From Knoellia locipacati (GTDB taxonomy: Bacteria; Actinomycetota; Actinomycetes; Actinomycetales; Dermatophilaceae): a DNA stretch of 64,000 nt. The position numbers and the translations under genes are program-made. Under the pieces are notes generated by a model. The model was not told the origin of the DNA. It saw only the letters and a list, made by a program, of their open reading frames with translations, and did no database searches. Below, piece by piece: positions 42,882 to 51,386 of the stretch (position 1 is the stretch's first letter; every line of letters begins with the position of its first letter). The stretch is from NCBI RefSeq assembly GCF_007992835.1, contig NZ_BKBA01000003.1, positions 682,001 through 746,000 of the forward strand, written 5' to 3'.

Positions 42882-43439
42882 GTGAGTGGGTCCGTGCAGG
42901 TCATCGTGCTGGCCGGGGGGTCGTCGCGCCGCTTCGGGTCGGACAAGCTCGTCGCGTCGTTGCCGGACGGTCGCTCGGTGCTCGACCACTGCCTCCTCGG
43001 TATGCCGTCCGCCTGGGACCTCGTCGTCGTCGGCCCCTCGCGGCCGGTCCCGTCGGAGGTGGCCGGGCGGGTGCGGTTCGTCCGCGAGTCACCGGCCGGG
43101 GGCGGTCCGCTGGCGGCGATCGCCGCGGGTCTGGAGGTCGTGACGTCACAGGTCGTGTGCGTGGTGCCCGGTGACGCCCCCCGTGCCGGCGAGGTGCTGC
43201 CCCTGCTGGTGTCGACGCTCGAGGCCGAGGCCTCCGCTGCGGCGGCCGTGCTGAGCGACGGTGAGGGACAGGCGAACCCGGTGCTCGCGGCATACCGGGT
43301 CCACGAGCTGCTGGGCGCGGTGCCGCGCGCGGCAGCGGGAGTCGCGGCACGCACGCTGCTGTCACTCCCCCACCGCGAGGTCCGCGCACCCTTCGAGGTC
43401 CCCGACATCGACACCCCCGAGGACCTCGGACGCCTCTGA
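42882..43439 (+). CDS. MobA-like NTP transferase
   Basis: A 185-residue nucleotidyltransferase-fold protein. It opens VIVLAGGSSRRFGSDK, the GTP-binding loop of molybdenum-cofactor guanylyltransferase MobA and its relatives, with VPGDAPRAGEVL as the metal-binding region (usually VxCDxP; the Asp is kept). Short for MobA, so it could be a MobA-type or a MocA-type enzyme. The start (GTG 42882) is uncertain; a GTG at 42831 would add 17 residues. No other cofactor gene is adjacent. Confidence 0.75.
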   Translation: MSGSVQVIVLAGGSSRRFGSDKLVASLPDGRSVLDHCLLGMPSAWDLVVVGPSRPVPSEVAGRVRFVRESPAGGGPLAAIAAGLEVVTSQVVCVVPGDAPRAGEVLPLLVSTLEAEASAAAAVLSDGEGQANPVLAAYRVHELLGAVPRAAAGVAARTLLSLPHREVRAPFEVPDIDTPEDLGRL

Positions 43440-43456
43440 GTCGTACGTTGGGAGGC

Positions 43457-44434
43457 ATGAAGGCCATCACCATCCCCACGCCCGGCGGTCCCGAGGCACT
43501 CGTCCTGTCCGACGTCGACGCCCCCGAGCCCGCAGCCGGCGAGGTCCGTATCAAGGTCGCTGCTGCCGGCGTCAACCGAGCCGACGTCATGCAGCGGATG
43601 GGCCACTACAACCCGCCGCCCGGCATGACCGAGATCCCCGGGCTCGAGGTGTCGGGGGTCATCGACGCCGTGGGTGACGACGTCAGCGGGTGGGTCGTCG
43701 GCGACCAGGTGTGCGCGCTGCTCGTCGGAGGTGGCTACGCCGAGCAGGTCACCGTGCCCGCCGGCCAGGTCCTGCCCGTCCCCCAGGGGGTCGACCTCGT
43801 CGACGCCGCAGCCCTGCCCGAGGTGACGTCGACGGTGTGGTCCAACGTCTTCCTCACGGCCAACCTCCAGCCCGGCGAGACCCTGCTCGTCCACGGCGGC
43901 TCGTCCGGCATCGGCACCATGGCCATCCAGCTCGCCCGCGAGGTCGGTGCGCGCGTCGCCGTCACCGCCGGCACGCAGGACAAGCTCGACGTCTGCCGCG
44001 AGCTCGGCGCCGACATCCTCATCAACTACCGCGAGCAGGACTTCGTCGAGGAGCTCGCGAAGGCGACCGACGGGCACGGCGCCGACGTCATCCTCGACAA
44101 CATGGGCGCGAAGTACCTCCCCCGCAACGTCGAGGCCCTCGCCACCGCCGGCCGTCTGGTCATCATCGGTCTTCAGGGCGGCGTCAAGGGTGAGCTCGAC
44201 ATCAACACCCTGCTGCGCAAGCGCGGTGCCGTCATCGCCACCTCGCTGCGCGCACGTCCCGTGGCCGAGAAGGCCACGATCGTCGCCGCCGTCCGCGAGC
44301 ACGTCTGGCCGATGGTCGCCGACGGGCGCGTCCGGCCGATCGTGCACTCACGCCACCCGCTGGCGCAGGCGAGCGCGGCGCACGCCGAGATGGAGGCCTC
44401 CACCCACATCGGCAAGATCCTGCTCGTGCCCTGA
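43457..44434 (+). CDS. NAD(P)H-quinone oxidoreductase, zinc-independent MDR family
   Basis: A 325-residue quinone-oxidoreductase-type medium-chain reductase: MKAITIPTPGGPEALVLSDV opening, GVNRADVMQRMGHYNPPPG, and the NADPH motif LLVHGGSSGIGTMAIQLA (about 135-152). No zinc-ligand pattern, consistent with the QOR/TIGR02824 group acting on quinones or enones. GGGAGG abuts the ATG. Follows the MobA-like gene by 17 nt; the palindrome after its stop may end transcription or regulate the next operon. Confidence 0.88.
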   Translation: MKAITIPTPGGPEALVLSDVDAPEPAAGEVRIKVAAAGVNRADVMQRMGHYNPPPGMTEIPGLEVSGVIDAVGDDVSGWVVGDQVCALLVGGGYAEQVTVPAGQVLPVPQGVDLVDAAALPEVTSTVWSNVFLTANLQPGETLLVHGGSSGIGTMAIQLAREVGARVAVTAGTQDKLDVCRELGADILINYREQDFVEELAKATDGHGADVILDNMGAKYLPRNVEALATAGRLVIIGLQGGVKGELDINTLLRKRGAVIATSLRARPVAEKATIVAAVREHVWPMVADGRVRPIVHSRHPLAQASAAHAEMEASTHIGKILLVP

Positions 44435-44482
44435 CCGGTCCCGCGTCTCCCACCCGGAGTGGGTTCAGTGCACTGGTGGTGC

Positions 44483-44544
44483 TTGCCCTGCCGCTGAATA
44501 CTCGGTATACATGTCCCGTCCGAGCACGGCATACCGAGTATTCA
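44483..44544 (+). promoter_or_regulatory. Promoter with overlapping palindrome, probable PadR operator
   Basis: TTGCCC (44483-44488) and TATACA (44506-44511) are 17 bp apart, a good sigma-70 promoter. TGAATACTCGGTAT (44495-44508) is the exact complement of 44531-44544, so a 14-bp inverted repeat with a 22-nt loop covers the -10 and the start region. A further CTCGGTAT half occurs at 44571. Fits PadR autorepression; alternatively a terminator for the upstream reductase gene. Confidence 0.5.
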
Positions 44545-44642
44545 CGCGGAACAGGGGCCAACTGAAAACCCTCGGTATGCCGGCTCGGCACCGTACGCGG
44601 GAGCGCAGGGGTTCTCGCGTCGAACGTCGAAGGGAAGACGCG

Positions 44643-45314
44643 ATGTCGGTCAAGCAGGGGCTCATGGCCCTCCTCGCAGACGGCCCGATGTACGGCGCCC
44701 AGCTGCGCGCCGAGTTCGAGGACCGCACCGGTGGCACGTGGCCGCTCAACGTCGGGCAGGTCTACACGACCCTCGCCCGGCTCGAGCGCGACGGCCTCGT
44801 CGAGCCGACGGGTGAGGCCGACGGCGAGGGCCGCATCTCCTACCGGCTCACGCAGGCCGGCACCGAGGAGGTCGGCACGTGGTGGACCACGCCGGTCGAC
44901 CGGGACAGCACGCCGCGCGACGAGCTGACCATCAAGCTCGCGCTCGCCGTCACCGTGCCCGGGGTCGACGTCCAGGCCGTCGCGCAGACCCAGCGGACCG
45001 CGACCCTCAAGCACCTGCACGACCTCACCCGGCTCAAGCAGCAGGTGATGCGCAAGCAGCGCGAGGCCGAGGGGGCGCCATCCGGGCCGGCCGACGCCGC
45101 GAAGCACGACGAGGGCAACCACGACCTCGCCTGGCTGCTCGTCCTCGAGAACCTCATCTTCACCGCCGAGGCCGAGGTCCGCTGGCTCGACCACGTCGAG
45201 ACCCGGCTGCACCGGGAGTCGTTGCGACCTTTTCGCCGTTCGGGGGCGCACACCACCGCCCTGCCTGACGACGCAGGCGACCACGCCGGCACTCGGACGG
45301 AGGCACGGCGATGA
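44643..45314 (+). CDS. PadR-family transcriptional regulator
   Basis: A 223-residue PadR repressor. Winged helix: KQGLMALLADGPMYGAQLRAEFEDRTGGTWPLNVGQVYTTLARLERDGLV, then a long C-terminal helical dimerisation arm (Vir_act_alpha_C type). PadR genes next to such ABC transporters usually repress them until a toxic ligand is sensed. GGGAAG lies upstream of the ATG. The ATG of the ATPase overlaps its stop (ATGA). Confidence 0.9.
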   Translation: MSVKQGLMALLADGPMYGAQLRAEFEDRTGGTWPLNVGQVYTTLARLERDGLVEPTGEADGEGRISYRLTQAGTEEVGTWWTTPVDRDSTPRDELTIKLALAVTVPGVDVQAVAQTQRTATLKHLHDLTRLKQQVMRKQREAEGAPSGPADAAKHDEGNHDLAWLLVLENLIFTAEAEVRWLDHVETRLHRESLRPFRRSGAHTTALPDDAGDHAGTRTEARR

Positions 45315-46039
45315 CCGCGCCCAGCCTGCTCCTCGAGGACGTCACCCGGGTCCACGGCACCGGTGAGACCGCGGTCCGCGCCCTCGACGGCGTGAGCCTC
45401 GAGGTCATGCCCGGCGAGCTCGTCGCCGTCATGGGGCCGAGCGGCTCCGGCAAGTCGACCCTGCTCAACCTCGCCGGCGGCCTCGACCTCGCCACGAGCG
45501 GTCGCGTCGTCATCGAGGGCGAGGACCTCTCGACGCTCGGCGCCAAGGGCATCGCCCAGCTGCGTCGGCGGCGGGTCGGGTTCGTCTTCCAGGACTACAA
45601 CCTCATCCCCAGCCTCACCGCCGCCGAGAACGTCGGCCTCCCCCTCGAGCTCGACGGGGTGCGCGCGAGCCAGGCCCGTCGGCAGGCGCGCCAGACCCTC
45701 GACCTCATGGGGCTGCGCGACCTGTCCGACCGCTTCCCCGACCAGATGTCGGGTGGCCAGCAGCAGCGCGTCGCCATCGCCCGCGCCCTCGTCGGCAGCC
45801 GCCGGCTCGTCCTCGCCGACGAGCCCACCGGCGCCCTCGACAGCCACACCGGCGAGGACGTCCTCCGGGTGCTGCGCGAGCGCTGCGACGAGGGCGTCGC
45901 CGGCCTGCTCGTCACCCACGAGGCCCGGCACGCGGCCTGGGCCGACCGTGTCGTCTTCCTGCGCGACGGGGTCGTCGTCGACTCGACCGGACGGGCCAGC
46001 TCGCCCGAGGACCTGCTCGCCACCGGCTCGTCGCGATGA
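45311..46039 (+). CDS. ABC transporter ATPase, MacB/LolD type
   Basis: A 242-residue ATPase: Walker A GPSGSGKST (about 46-54), signature MSGGQQQR, Walker B LVLADEPTGALD, H-loop VTHEARH. The LDSHTG/GALD features are of the MacB/LolD/BceA class that works with FtsX-type permeases. Overlaps both neighbours by 4 nt, so the three genes form one translationally coupled operon. Confidence 0.93.
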   Translation: MTAPSLLLEDVTRVHGTGETAVRALDGVSLEVMPGELVAVMGPSGSGKSTLLNLAGGLDLATSGRVVIEGEDLSTLGAKGIAQLRRRRVGFVFQDYNLIPSLTAAENVGLPLELDGVRASQARRQARQTLDLMGLRDLSDRFPDQMSGGQQQRVAIARALVGSRRLVLADEPTGALDSHTGEDVLRVLRERCDEGVAGLLVTHEARHAAWADRVVFLRDGVVVDSTGRASSPEDLLATGSSR

Positions 46040-48918
46040 CCACGCTCACCCGCCCGGCACTGGATGTGTCCGGGCTCGAGTCCCGTTCTGCGCGTTCGCG
46101 GTTCACCGGCAGCTGGGGTGTCGCCCTGCGCATGGCACGCCGCGACGTCCGCCGCCACAAGGGCCGCAGCGCGCTCATCCTCATCATGGTCGCGCTCCCG
46201 ACCCTGCTCCTGACCTTCGCGCTCACGGCTGCGGCCACGAGCCAGATCGACGGACCCGAGCAGATCCCCTCCCGCATGGGCAACGGGGTGGCGTCGGTGG
46301 ACTACCCATTGCCGAACGCCGTCGACCAGCCGTTCGACCCCTCGGTCGGCATGTCCTCGCGGGGCACGTCCACCCCCATCCCGGGGTGGGTCGAGGGTGG
46401 TTCCTCGTTCGACAACGCCCAGGCGATCGGCTCGCTCACCGGCACCCGGGCCGTGCCCTACCTCGACGAGTCGGTGACGACGCGGCGTGACGGGCGGCGG
46501 CTCTCGCTCCAGTCGCTGGCGATCGACCCGCGGGCCGGCCTCACCGGCAAGGTCACACTGACCGACGGTCGCCTGCCCGAGCGCGTCGGCGAGGTGCTCG
46601 TCACCGAGATCGGCGTCGGCCGCGGGCTCCCCACGAGCGGCAGCCTCACGCTGCGGAGCGGGAGCACCGAGCACGAGGTCACGGTCGTCGGCACCGCCAG
46701 AGTCCTCAGCGAGGGCGGCAACACCTACCACCACCTCGTCACCCCCGCCCCCTTCACGGCGGGGCAGGCCGGTGGCAGCTGGATCCTGCTCGGCAACGAG
46801 CCGGTGACCTGGTCCAAGGTCCGCGAGCTCAACCGTCACGGCCTGCTCGTCTGGTCCGCCGAGGTGCTGCGCAACCCCCCGCCCGTGAGCGAGCTCTCCG
46901 CCGACCAGAGGTCGATGGTCGACTTCGACCAGGACCGCATGGGCAGCTTCGTGGCCATCGGCGGCGCCCTCCTCCTCGTCATCACGACGCTCCTCGTGGG
47001 GCCCGCCTTCGCGGTGAGCGCCGCCCGCCAGCGCAGGACCCTCGCCCTCTCCGCGAGCAACGGGGCCACCACGGCCCAGCTGCGGCACACCGTCCTCGCC
47101 CAGGCGCTCGTCCTCGGCGTCATCGCCGCCCTCGCCGGTGCGGCGCTCGGCGTGCTGGCCGCGTGGGCCCTCGCCCGGCAGAGCGCGGCCGCCAGCTTCC
47201 TCGGGATCACCGGACCGTTCGACGTGCCGGTCGTCCCGGTCGTCGTGACGACCCTGGCCGCCATGGTCAGCGCCGTCATCGCCGCCCTGCTGCCCGCCCG
47301 CCGCCTGGGCCGGCTCGACATCGTCGGGGTCATGAAGGGGCAGAGCGTCTCGCCGCGGCCGAGCAAGGTCGTCTTCCTCGTCGGGGCGGTCCTCGCCGGG
47401 GTCGGGGGCTTCGCCGTGATCTCGCTCGCTGCCGCCCAGGCCGCGACCGGCAACGGCGGCGGCGAGATCCAGACCGTCGCCGCCACGGTTGCGCTCGTCA
47501 TCGGTGCCGTGATGCTCTCACCGATGACGCTGGTCGGGCTCGCCCGGATCAGCTCGCGCCTGCCCGTCTCGCTGCGGATGGCCACCCGCGACGCGGGCCG
47601 CCAGCGCAGCCGCAGCGTCCCCGCCATCGCCGCGATCCTCGCCGGGGTCGCCGTCCTCACCATGGTGCTCATCGCGAGTGGCAGCGACGAGGAGCAGAGC
47701 CGGCGTGAGTACGTCGCGCAGAACCTCCCCGGCGACACCACGGTCTCCGGCAACACCGCGACCCTCGACGCCGAGAGCATCGAGCGGGTCTCCGCCGGCT
47801 TCCGCGCCGTGCGCCCCGGCCTCGTCATCTCGCCCGTCTCGACGGTCGACAGCGGCGACCCGTGGCTCACCTCGTCCACCCCGGTCCAGCCGACCAAGCC
47901 CTACGACATCACGGCCGTCAACGTCGTCCCGCCGGGCTGCACACCGCAGCGCTCCGTCAACGACCCCGAGTTCACCCCCGGGCCGGACAGCTCCTCGCCG
48001 CCCTGCCAGGTGGTCGGCACCCAGGGCATGGGCAACGCCCAGATGAACTTCACGACCCCCGACGAGATCCGGCGGCGGCTCACCGCCCTCGGCCACGAGG
48101 GCGACGTCGACGCGGTGCTGGCGGGAGCGGTCGTCATCGGCCACGCCCCCGGTTCGCCACGAGTGGTCACCGACGGCAAGGTCACCGTCATGACCGCGAC
48201 CCAGCGGGTCGACCCCACCCAGACCACCGACGTCGACCCGGCCGCCGCGCTGAGCGACATCAGGACGACCACCGTCCCCGCCGTCGAGGTCGAGCTCACC
48301 CGCGAGACGATCGGCGCGATGCTCACGTCGGGCCTGCTCGCGACGACCGAGACCGCGACGAAGCAGGGGTGGCCGATCCGCACGTCGCAGCTCACGCTCC
48401 ACGACCCGGCCGGGCCGATGTCGCAGGACCTCACCGACCGTCTCGGCTACGGCGTCGACGACGACGTCTACCTGTCGACCGAGCGCGGCTTCGTCTCCGA
48501 GCTCGGCACGATCATCGCCGTGCTCGTCGGCATCTTCACGCTGCTGCTGCTCGTCATCACGCTGACGTCGACGGCGCTCACCCTCACCGAGCAGGAGAAC
48601 GACCAGGCCACCCTCGCCGCGCTCGGCTCCGGCCGGGGGACGCGCCGCGTCATGGCGGCCGCCCAGGCCTTCACGCTCTGCGTCATCGGCGCGGTCCTCG
48701 GCGTCGCCGTCGGCATCGTCCCGGGCATCGCTCTGGCCTACCCGCTCACCGCGCAGTCGTGGAACCCGCTCACCGGCGAGTCCGTCACCGGCGACCCCGT
48801 GCTCGTCTTCCCGTGGCTCGTCCTCGCCGGGTTCGCGGTCGCGGTCCCGGTGGTGGCAGCGGGACTGGCTGCGGCCGGCATACGCAAGGCTCCGGACGCC
48901 ACGCACAGAACCGCGTGA
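46036..48918 (+). CDS. FtsX-family ABC transporter permease
   Basis: A 960-residue permease with two FtsX core domains: helix 1 near residues 45-67, three helices around 310-430, and a second set around 830-950; long extracellular loops between. The C-terminal FtsX core has LTLTEQENDQATLAALGSGRGTRRVMAA. This matches mechanotransmission permeases for peptide antibiotic export or lipoprotein release. Partner of the ATPase just upstream. Starts in the ATPase stop codon. Confidence 0.88.
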   Translation: MTTLTRPALDVSGLESRSARSRFTGSWGVALRMARRDVRRHKGRSALILIMVALPTLLLTFALTAAATSQIDGPEQIPSRMGNGVASVDYPLPNAVDQPFDPSVGMSSRGTSTPIPGWVEGGSSFDNAQAIGSLTGTRAVPYLDESVTTRRDGRRLSLQSLAIDPRAGLTGKVTLTDGRLPERVGEVLVTEIGVGRGLPTSGSLTLRSGSTEHEVTVVGTARVLSEGGNTYHHLVTPAPFTAGQAGGSWILLGNEPVTWSKVRELNRHGLLVWSAEVLRNPPPVSELSADQRSMVDFDQDRMGSFVAIGGALLLVITTLLVGPAFAVSAARQRRTLALSASNGATTAQLRHTVLAQALVLGVIAALAGAALGVLAAWALARQSAAASFLGITGPFDVPVVPVVVTTLAAMVSAVIAALLPARRLGRLDIVGVMKGQSVSPRPSKVVFLVGAVLAGVGGFAVISLAAAQAATGNGGGEIQTVAATVALVIGAVMLSPMTLVGLARISSRLPVSLRMATRDAGRQRSRSVPAIAAILAGVAVLTMVLIASGSDEEQSRREYVAQNLPGDTTVSGNTATLDAESIERVSAGFRAVRPGLVISPVSTVDSGDPWLTSSTPVQPTKPYDITAVNVVPPGCTPQRSVNDPEFTPGPDSSSPPCQVVGTQGMGNAQMNFTTPDEIRRRLTALGHEGDVDAVLAGAVVIGHAPGSPRVVTDGKVTVMTATQRVDPTQTTDVDPAAALSDIRTTTVPAVEVELTRETIGAMLTSGLLATTETATKQGWPIRTSQLTLHDPAGPMSQDLTDRLGYGVDDDVYLSTERGFVSELGTIIAVLVGIFTLLLLVITLTSTALTLTEQENDQATLAALGSGRGTRRVMAAAQAFTLCVIGAVLGVAVGIVPGIALAYPLTAQSWNPLTGESVTGDPVLVFPWLVLAGFAVAVPVVAAGLAAAGIRKAPDATHRTA

Positions 48919-48948
48919 CTGTCCGACATCCCTGACAGACTCCGTCGT

Positions 48949-49524
48949 ATGCCGTTCCCCCACGACCCAGCCGGACGTCACCGTGCGATCGCAGGCATCT
49001 TCACCGAGCGCGTGCGCGCGGTCGACGACTGGGACGCCCCGGCGCCGGTCGACGGGTGGGCGGCGCGCGACGTCGTCCGGCACCTCGTCGAGTGGTTCCC
49101 GTCGTTCCTCGAGTCCGGCACGGGCCTCACGCTCGCCCAGGGCCCGTCCGTCGACGACGACCCGGTGGCCGCCTGGACCACCCACGCCGACGCCGTGCAG
49201 GAGCTGCTCGACGACCCCGACACCGCGACCACGGTGCTGAGCAACCCGCACATCGGCGACATCCCGCTGCCGCAGGCGGTCGACCAGTTCTACGTCAGCG
49301 ACGTCTTCCTGCACACGTGGGACCTCGCGCGGGCGACGGGCCAGCCCGACCGGCTCGACGAGGAGTTCGCCAACCAGATGTTCAGCGGGATGCAGGAGCA
49401 CGACGAGATGCTGCGGGCCTCCGGTCAGTACGGCCCCCGCGTCGACGTGCCCGAGACCGCCGACATCACCGACAAGCTCGTCGGCTTCATCGGTCGCGAC
49501 CCGTCGTGGACCCCGCCGGGCTGA
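48949..49524 (+). CDS. TIGR03086-type metal-binding protein (mycothiol maleylpyruvate-isomerase/DinB-like fold)
   Basis: A 191-residue protein of the actinobacterial TIGR03086/DinB_2 superfamily. Family segments: WAARDVVRHLVEWFPSFL with the first His, and FYVSDVFLHTWDLARATGQ with the second; these are likely metal ligands. Members are mycothiol-dependent or unknown. Its ATG is the ATG inside a GTATGCCG copy, and no clear ribosome binding site lies upstream, so initiation may be leaderless. Confidence 0.8.
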   Translation: MPFPHDPAGRHRAIAGIFTERVRAVDDWDAPAPVDGWAARDVVRHLVEWFPSFLESGTGLTLAQGPSVDDDPVAAWTTHADAVQELLDDPDTATTVLSNPHIGDIPLPQAVDQFYVSDVFLHTWDLARATGQPDRLDEEFANQMFSGMQEHDEMLRASGQYGPRVDVPETADITDKLVGFIGRDPSWTPPG

Positions 49525-49558
49525 GCCCTCGTCGGTGTCGTGGGGCAGGATTGCCGAC

Positions 49559-50197
49559 ATGAGCCAGACGCCCCAGCAGCCCGAGACCCCCGAGTCGGCC
49601 GAGGAGCCCCGCGAGGTCCACGGCACCGCGACGGTGAGTGACGACAAGGTCGTCGTCGTCACGCCCGAGGGCATGGGTGTCGCACACCGCGAGGAGGGCA
49701 GGGCGAGCCAGAACCCGGCCGACCTCGTCGAGCAGCCCGCCAAGGTCATGCGGATCGGCTCGATGATCAAGCAGCTCCTCGAGGAGGTGCGCAACGCGCC
49801 GCTCGACGAGAAGGGCCGGGCGCGGCTCGCCGACGTCCACGAGCGCTCGATCGCCGAGCTCAAGGACGGCCTCGCCCCCGAGCTCGTCGAGGAGCTCGAG
49901 CGGATCGCGCTGCCGTTCAGCGACGAGGCACCCTCCGACGCCGAGCTCCGGGTCGCGCAGGCCCAGCTCGTCGGCTGGCTCGAGGGCCTGTTCCACGGCA
50001 TCCAGACCGCCCTCGTCGCGCAGCAGATGGCCGCGCAGGCCCAGCTCCAGCAGATGCGTCAGCTGCCGCCCGGCCACACCGTGGAGCCCGGCCACCCGGC
50101 CGCGTCCGGTGGCCCGGTCGGCATGCCCACCATGCCGGGTGGCCCGTCGCGACCGGCCGACACCGGCCCGGCCGAGGGCACCGGCCAGTACCTCTGA
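49559..50197 (+). CDS. bpa: Bacterial proteasome activator
   Basis: A 212-residue Bpa/PafE homologue. The helical core is about 60-165 (MIKQLLEEVRNAPLDEKGRARLADVHERSIAEL ... AQAQLVGWLEGLFHGIQTALVAQQMAAQAQ). The C-terminus is GQYL, the form used to open the 20S proteasome gate, preceded by a Gly/Pro/Met-rich tail. In mycobacteria it makes a ring that feeds unfolded proteins such as HspR to the proteasome without ATP. The presence of bpa implies a 20S proteasome elsewhere in the genome. No other proteasome gene in the window. Confidence 0.92.
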   Translation: MSQTPQQPETPESAEEPREVHGTATVSDDKVVVVTPEGMGVAHREEGRASQNPADLVEQPAKVMRIGSMIKQLLEEVRNAPLDEKGRARLADVHERSIAELKDGLAPELVEELERIALPFSDEAPSDAELRVAQAQLVGWLEGLFHGIQTALVAQQMAAQAQLQQMRQLPPGHTVEPGHPAASGGPVGMPTMPGGPSRPADTGPAEGTGQYL

Positions 50198-50242
50198 CCC
50201 GCTCGCCGCGCGCGGCGGCCCGAGGTGCGGCAGGGTGCCAGC

Positions 50243-51322
50243 ATGCGCACCCTTCGTCGAACGCTCACCGCACCCCCGTATGCCGTCGCACTCGTCGCGC
50301 TCACCGTCCCCCTCGCAGGCGCGGCCGGGGCGACACCCCGTCCCCACACGGACGACCTGGCCTGGTCGGTCACGACCGTCGACGCCGACCAGAGCTTCCG
50401 CGGACTCGACGCCGTCGACCGCTCCACGGCGTGGGTGACCGGTGCGAGCGTCACCGGTGGCGCGGCCAAGGTCTACCGGACGACGGACGGCGGGTCCTCG
50501 TGGCAGGACGTCGGGCCGAGCGGCAGCACCGGGCTCAACTTCCGGGACGTCGAGGCCGTCGACGCGCGCACCGCGTCGGTGCTCGCGATCGGCGAGGGCG
50601 AGGCGTCGAGGATCTATCGCACGACCGACGGTGGCCGCTCGTGGACCGAGACCTTCCGCAACGACGAGCCCACCGCGTTCTACAACTGCATGGACTTCTT
50701 CCCCGACGGCCGGCGCGGGCTCGCAGTGAGCGATCCGGTCGACGGGAGGTTCCGGATCGCCGCCACGCACGACGGCGGCCGCTCGTGGCAGGTGCTGCCC
50801 GACGCGGGGATGCCCGACTCGACCGGTGAGGCCAACTTCTCGGCCAGCGGTGACTGCCTGACGATCTCGGGGCGTGACGCCTGGTTCGGATCCGGCGGCG
50901 CGCAGTCGCGCATCTTCCACTCCCGGGACGCCGGCCTGACGTGGAGCGCCACCGACTCGACGATCCCCGCGGGTGACGCGGCCGGGGTGTTCGCGCTGGC
51001 CTTCCGCACACCCGGGCAGGGCATCGCCGTCGGTGGCGACTTCGCCGAGCCCGCCGACGGGACCGACGCCGTGGCCCGCAGCGCGAACGGCCGGACCTGG
51101 CGCGGGGCCGGCGACCTCGCGCACCTCGGTGAGGACGTCTCGTGGCTGGGACACCGGCTCGTCGTCGTCGGTCAGGGCGGCGCCATCGGTGGCAGCAGCG
51201 TCTCGAAGGACAACGGCCGGACGTGGCGTCAGTTCAGCCCGGAGGCGTTCCACACCCTCGACTGCACCCGCGACGGGTCGTGCTGGGCGGCCGGTGGCGG
51301 TGGCCGCGTCGGCCGCCTCTGA
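50243..51322 (+). CDS. Secreted BNR-repeat beta-propeller protein
   Basis: A 359-residue exported protein. Signal peptide about 1-30 (LVALTVPLAGAAGA). Six Asp-box motifs: TTDGGSSW, TTDGGRSW, THDGGRSW, SRDAGLTW, SANGRTW and SKDNGRTW, spaced for a six/seven-bladed propeller, similar to Ycf48/HCF136-like or sialidase-like folds. No catalytic sialidase arginine triad is evident. Two cysteine pairs may be disulfides. Function not assigned. Confidence 0.82.
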   Translation: MRTLRRTLTAPPYAVALVALTVPLAGAAGATPRPHTDDLAWSVTTVDADQSFRGLDAVDRSTAWVTGASVTGGAAKVYRTTDGGSSWQDVGPSGSTGLNFRDVEAVDARTASVLAIGEGEASRIYRTTDGGRSWTETFRNDEPTAFYNCMDFFPDGRRGLAVSDPVDGRFRIAATHDGGRSWQVLPDAGMPDSTGEANFSASGDCLTISGRDAWFGSGGAQSRIFHSRDAGLTWSATDSTIPAGDAAGVFALAFRTPGQGIAVGGDFAEPADGTDAVARSANGRTWRGAGDLAHLGEDVSWLGHRLVVVGQGGAIGGSSVSKDNGRTWRQFSPEAFHTLDCTRDGSCWAAGGGGRVGRL

Positions 51323-51355
51323 GGGTCCGAAATCGAACTGCCGAGTAACTGGCGG

Positions 51356-51383
51356 GCCCAACCTACGCGAGCGTAGGTTGGGC
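51356..51383. promoter_or_regulatory. Perfect 13-bp inverted repeat abutting the desaturase start codon
   Basis: GCCCAACCTACGC (51356-51368) and its exact complement (51371-51383) flank a 2-nt centre, 3 nt before the desaturase ATG. The inner TACGC-GA-GCGTA looks like sites of TetR-type fatty-acid regulators. Either an operator over the start of a leaderless transcript or a hairpin blocking translation. Confidence 0.6.
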
Positions 51384-51386
51384 GCC

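Noticed and set aside
42831-42882. Longer N-terminus for the MobA-like gene
   Set aside because: The extra 17 residues precede the GTP-binding strand, which normally starts within a few residues of the N-terminus; no ribosome binding site supports it.
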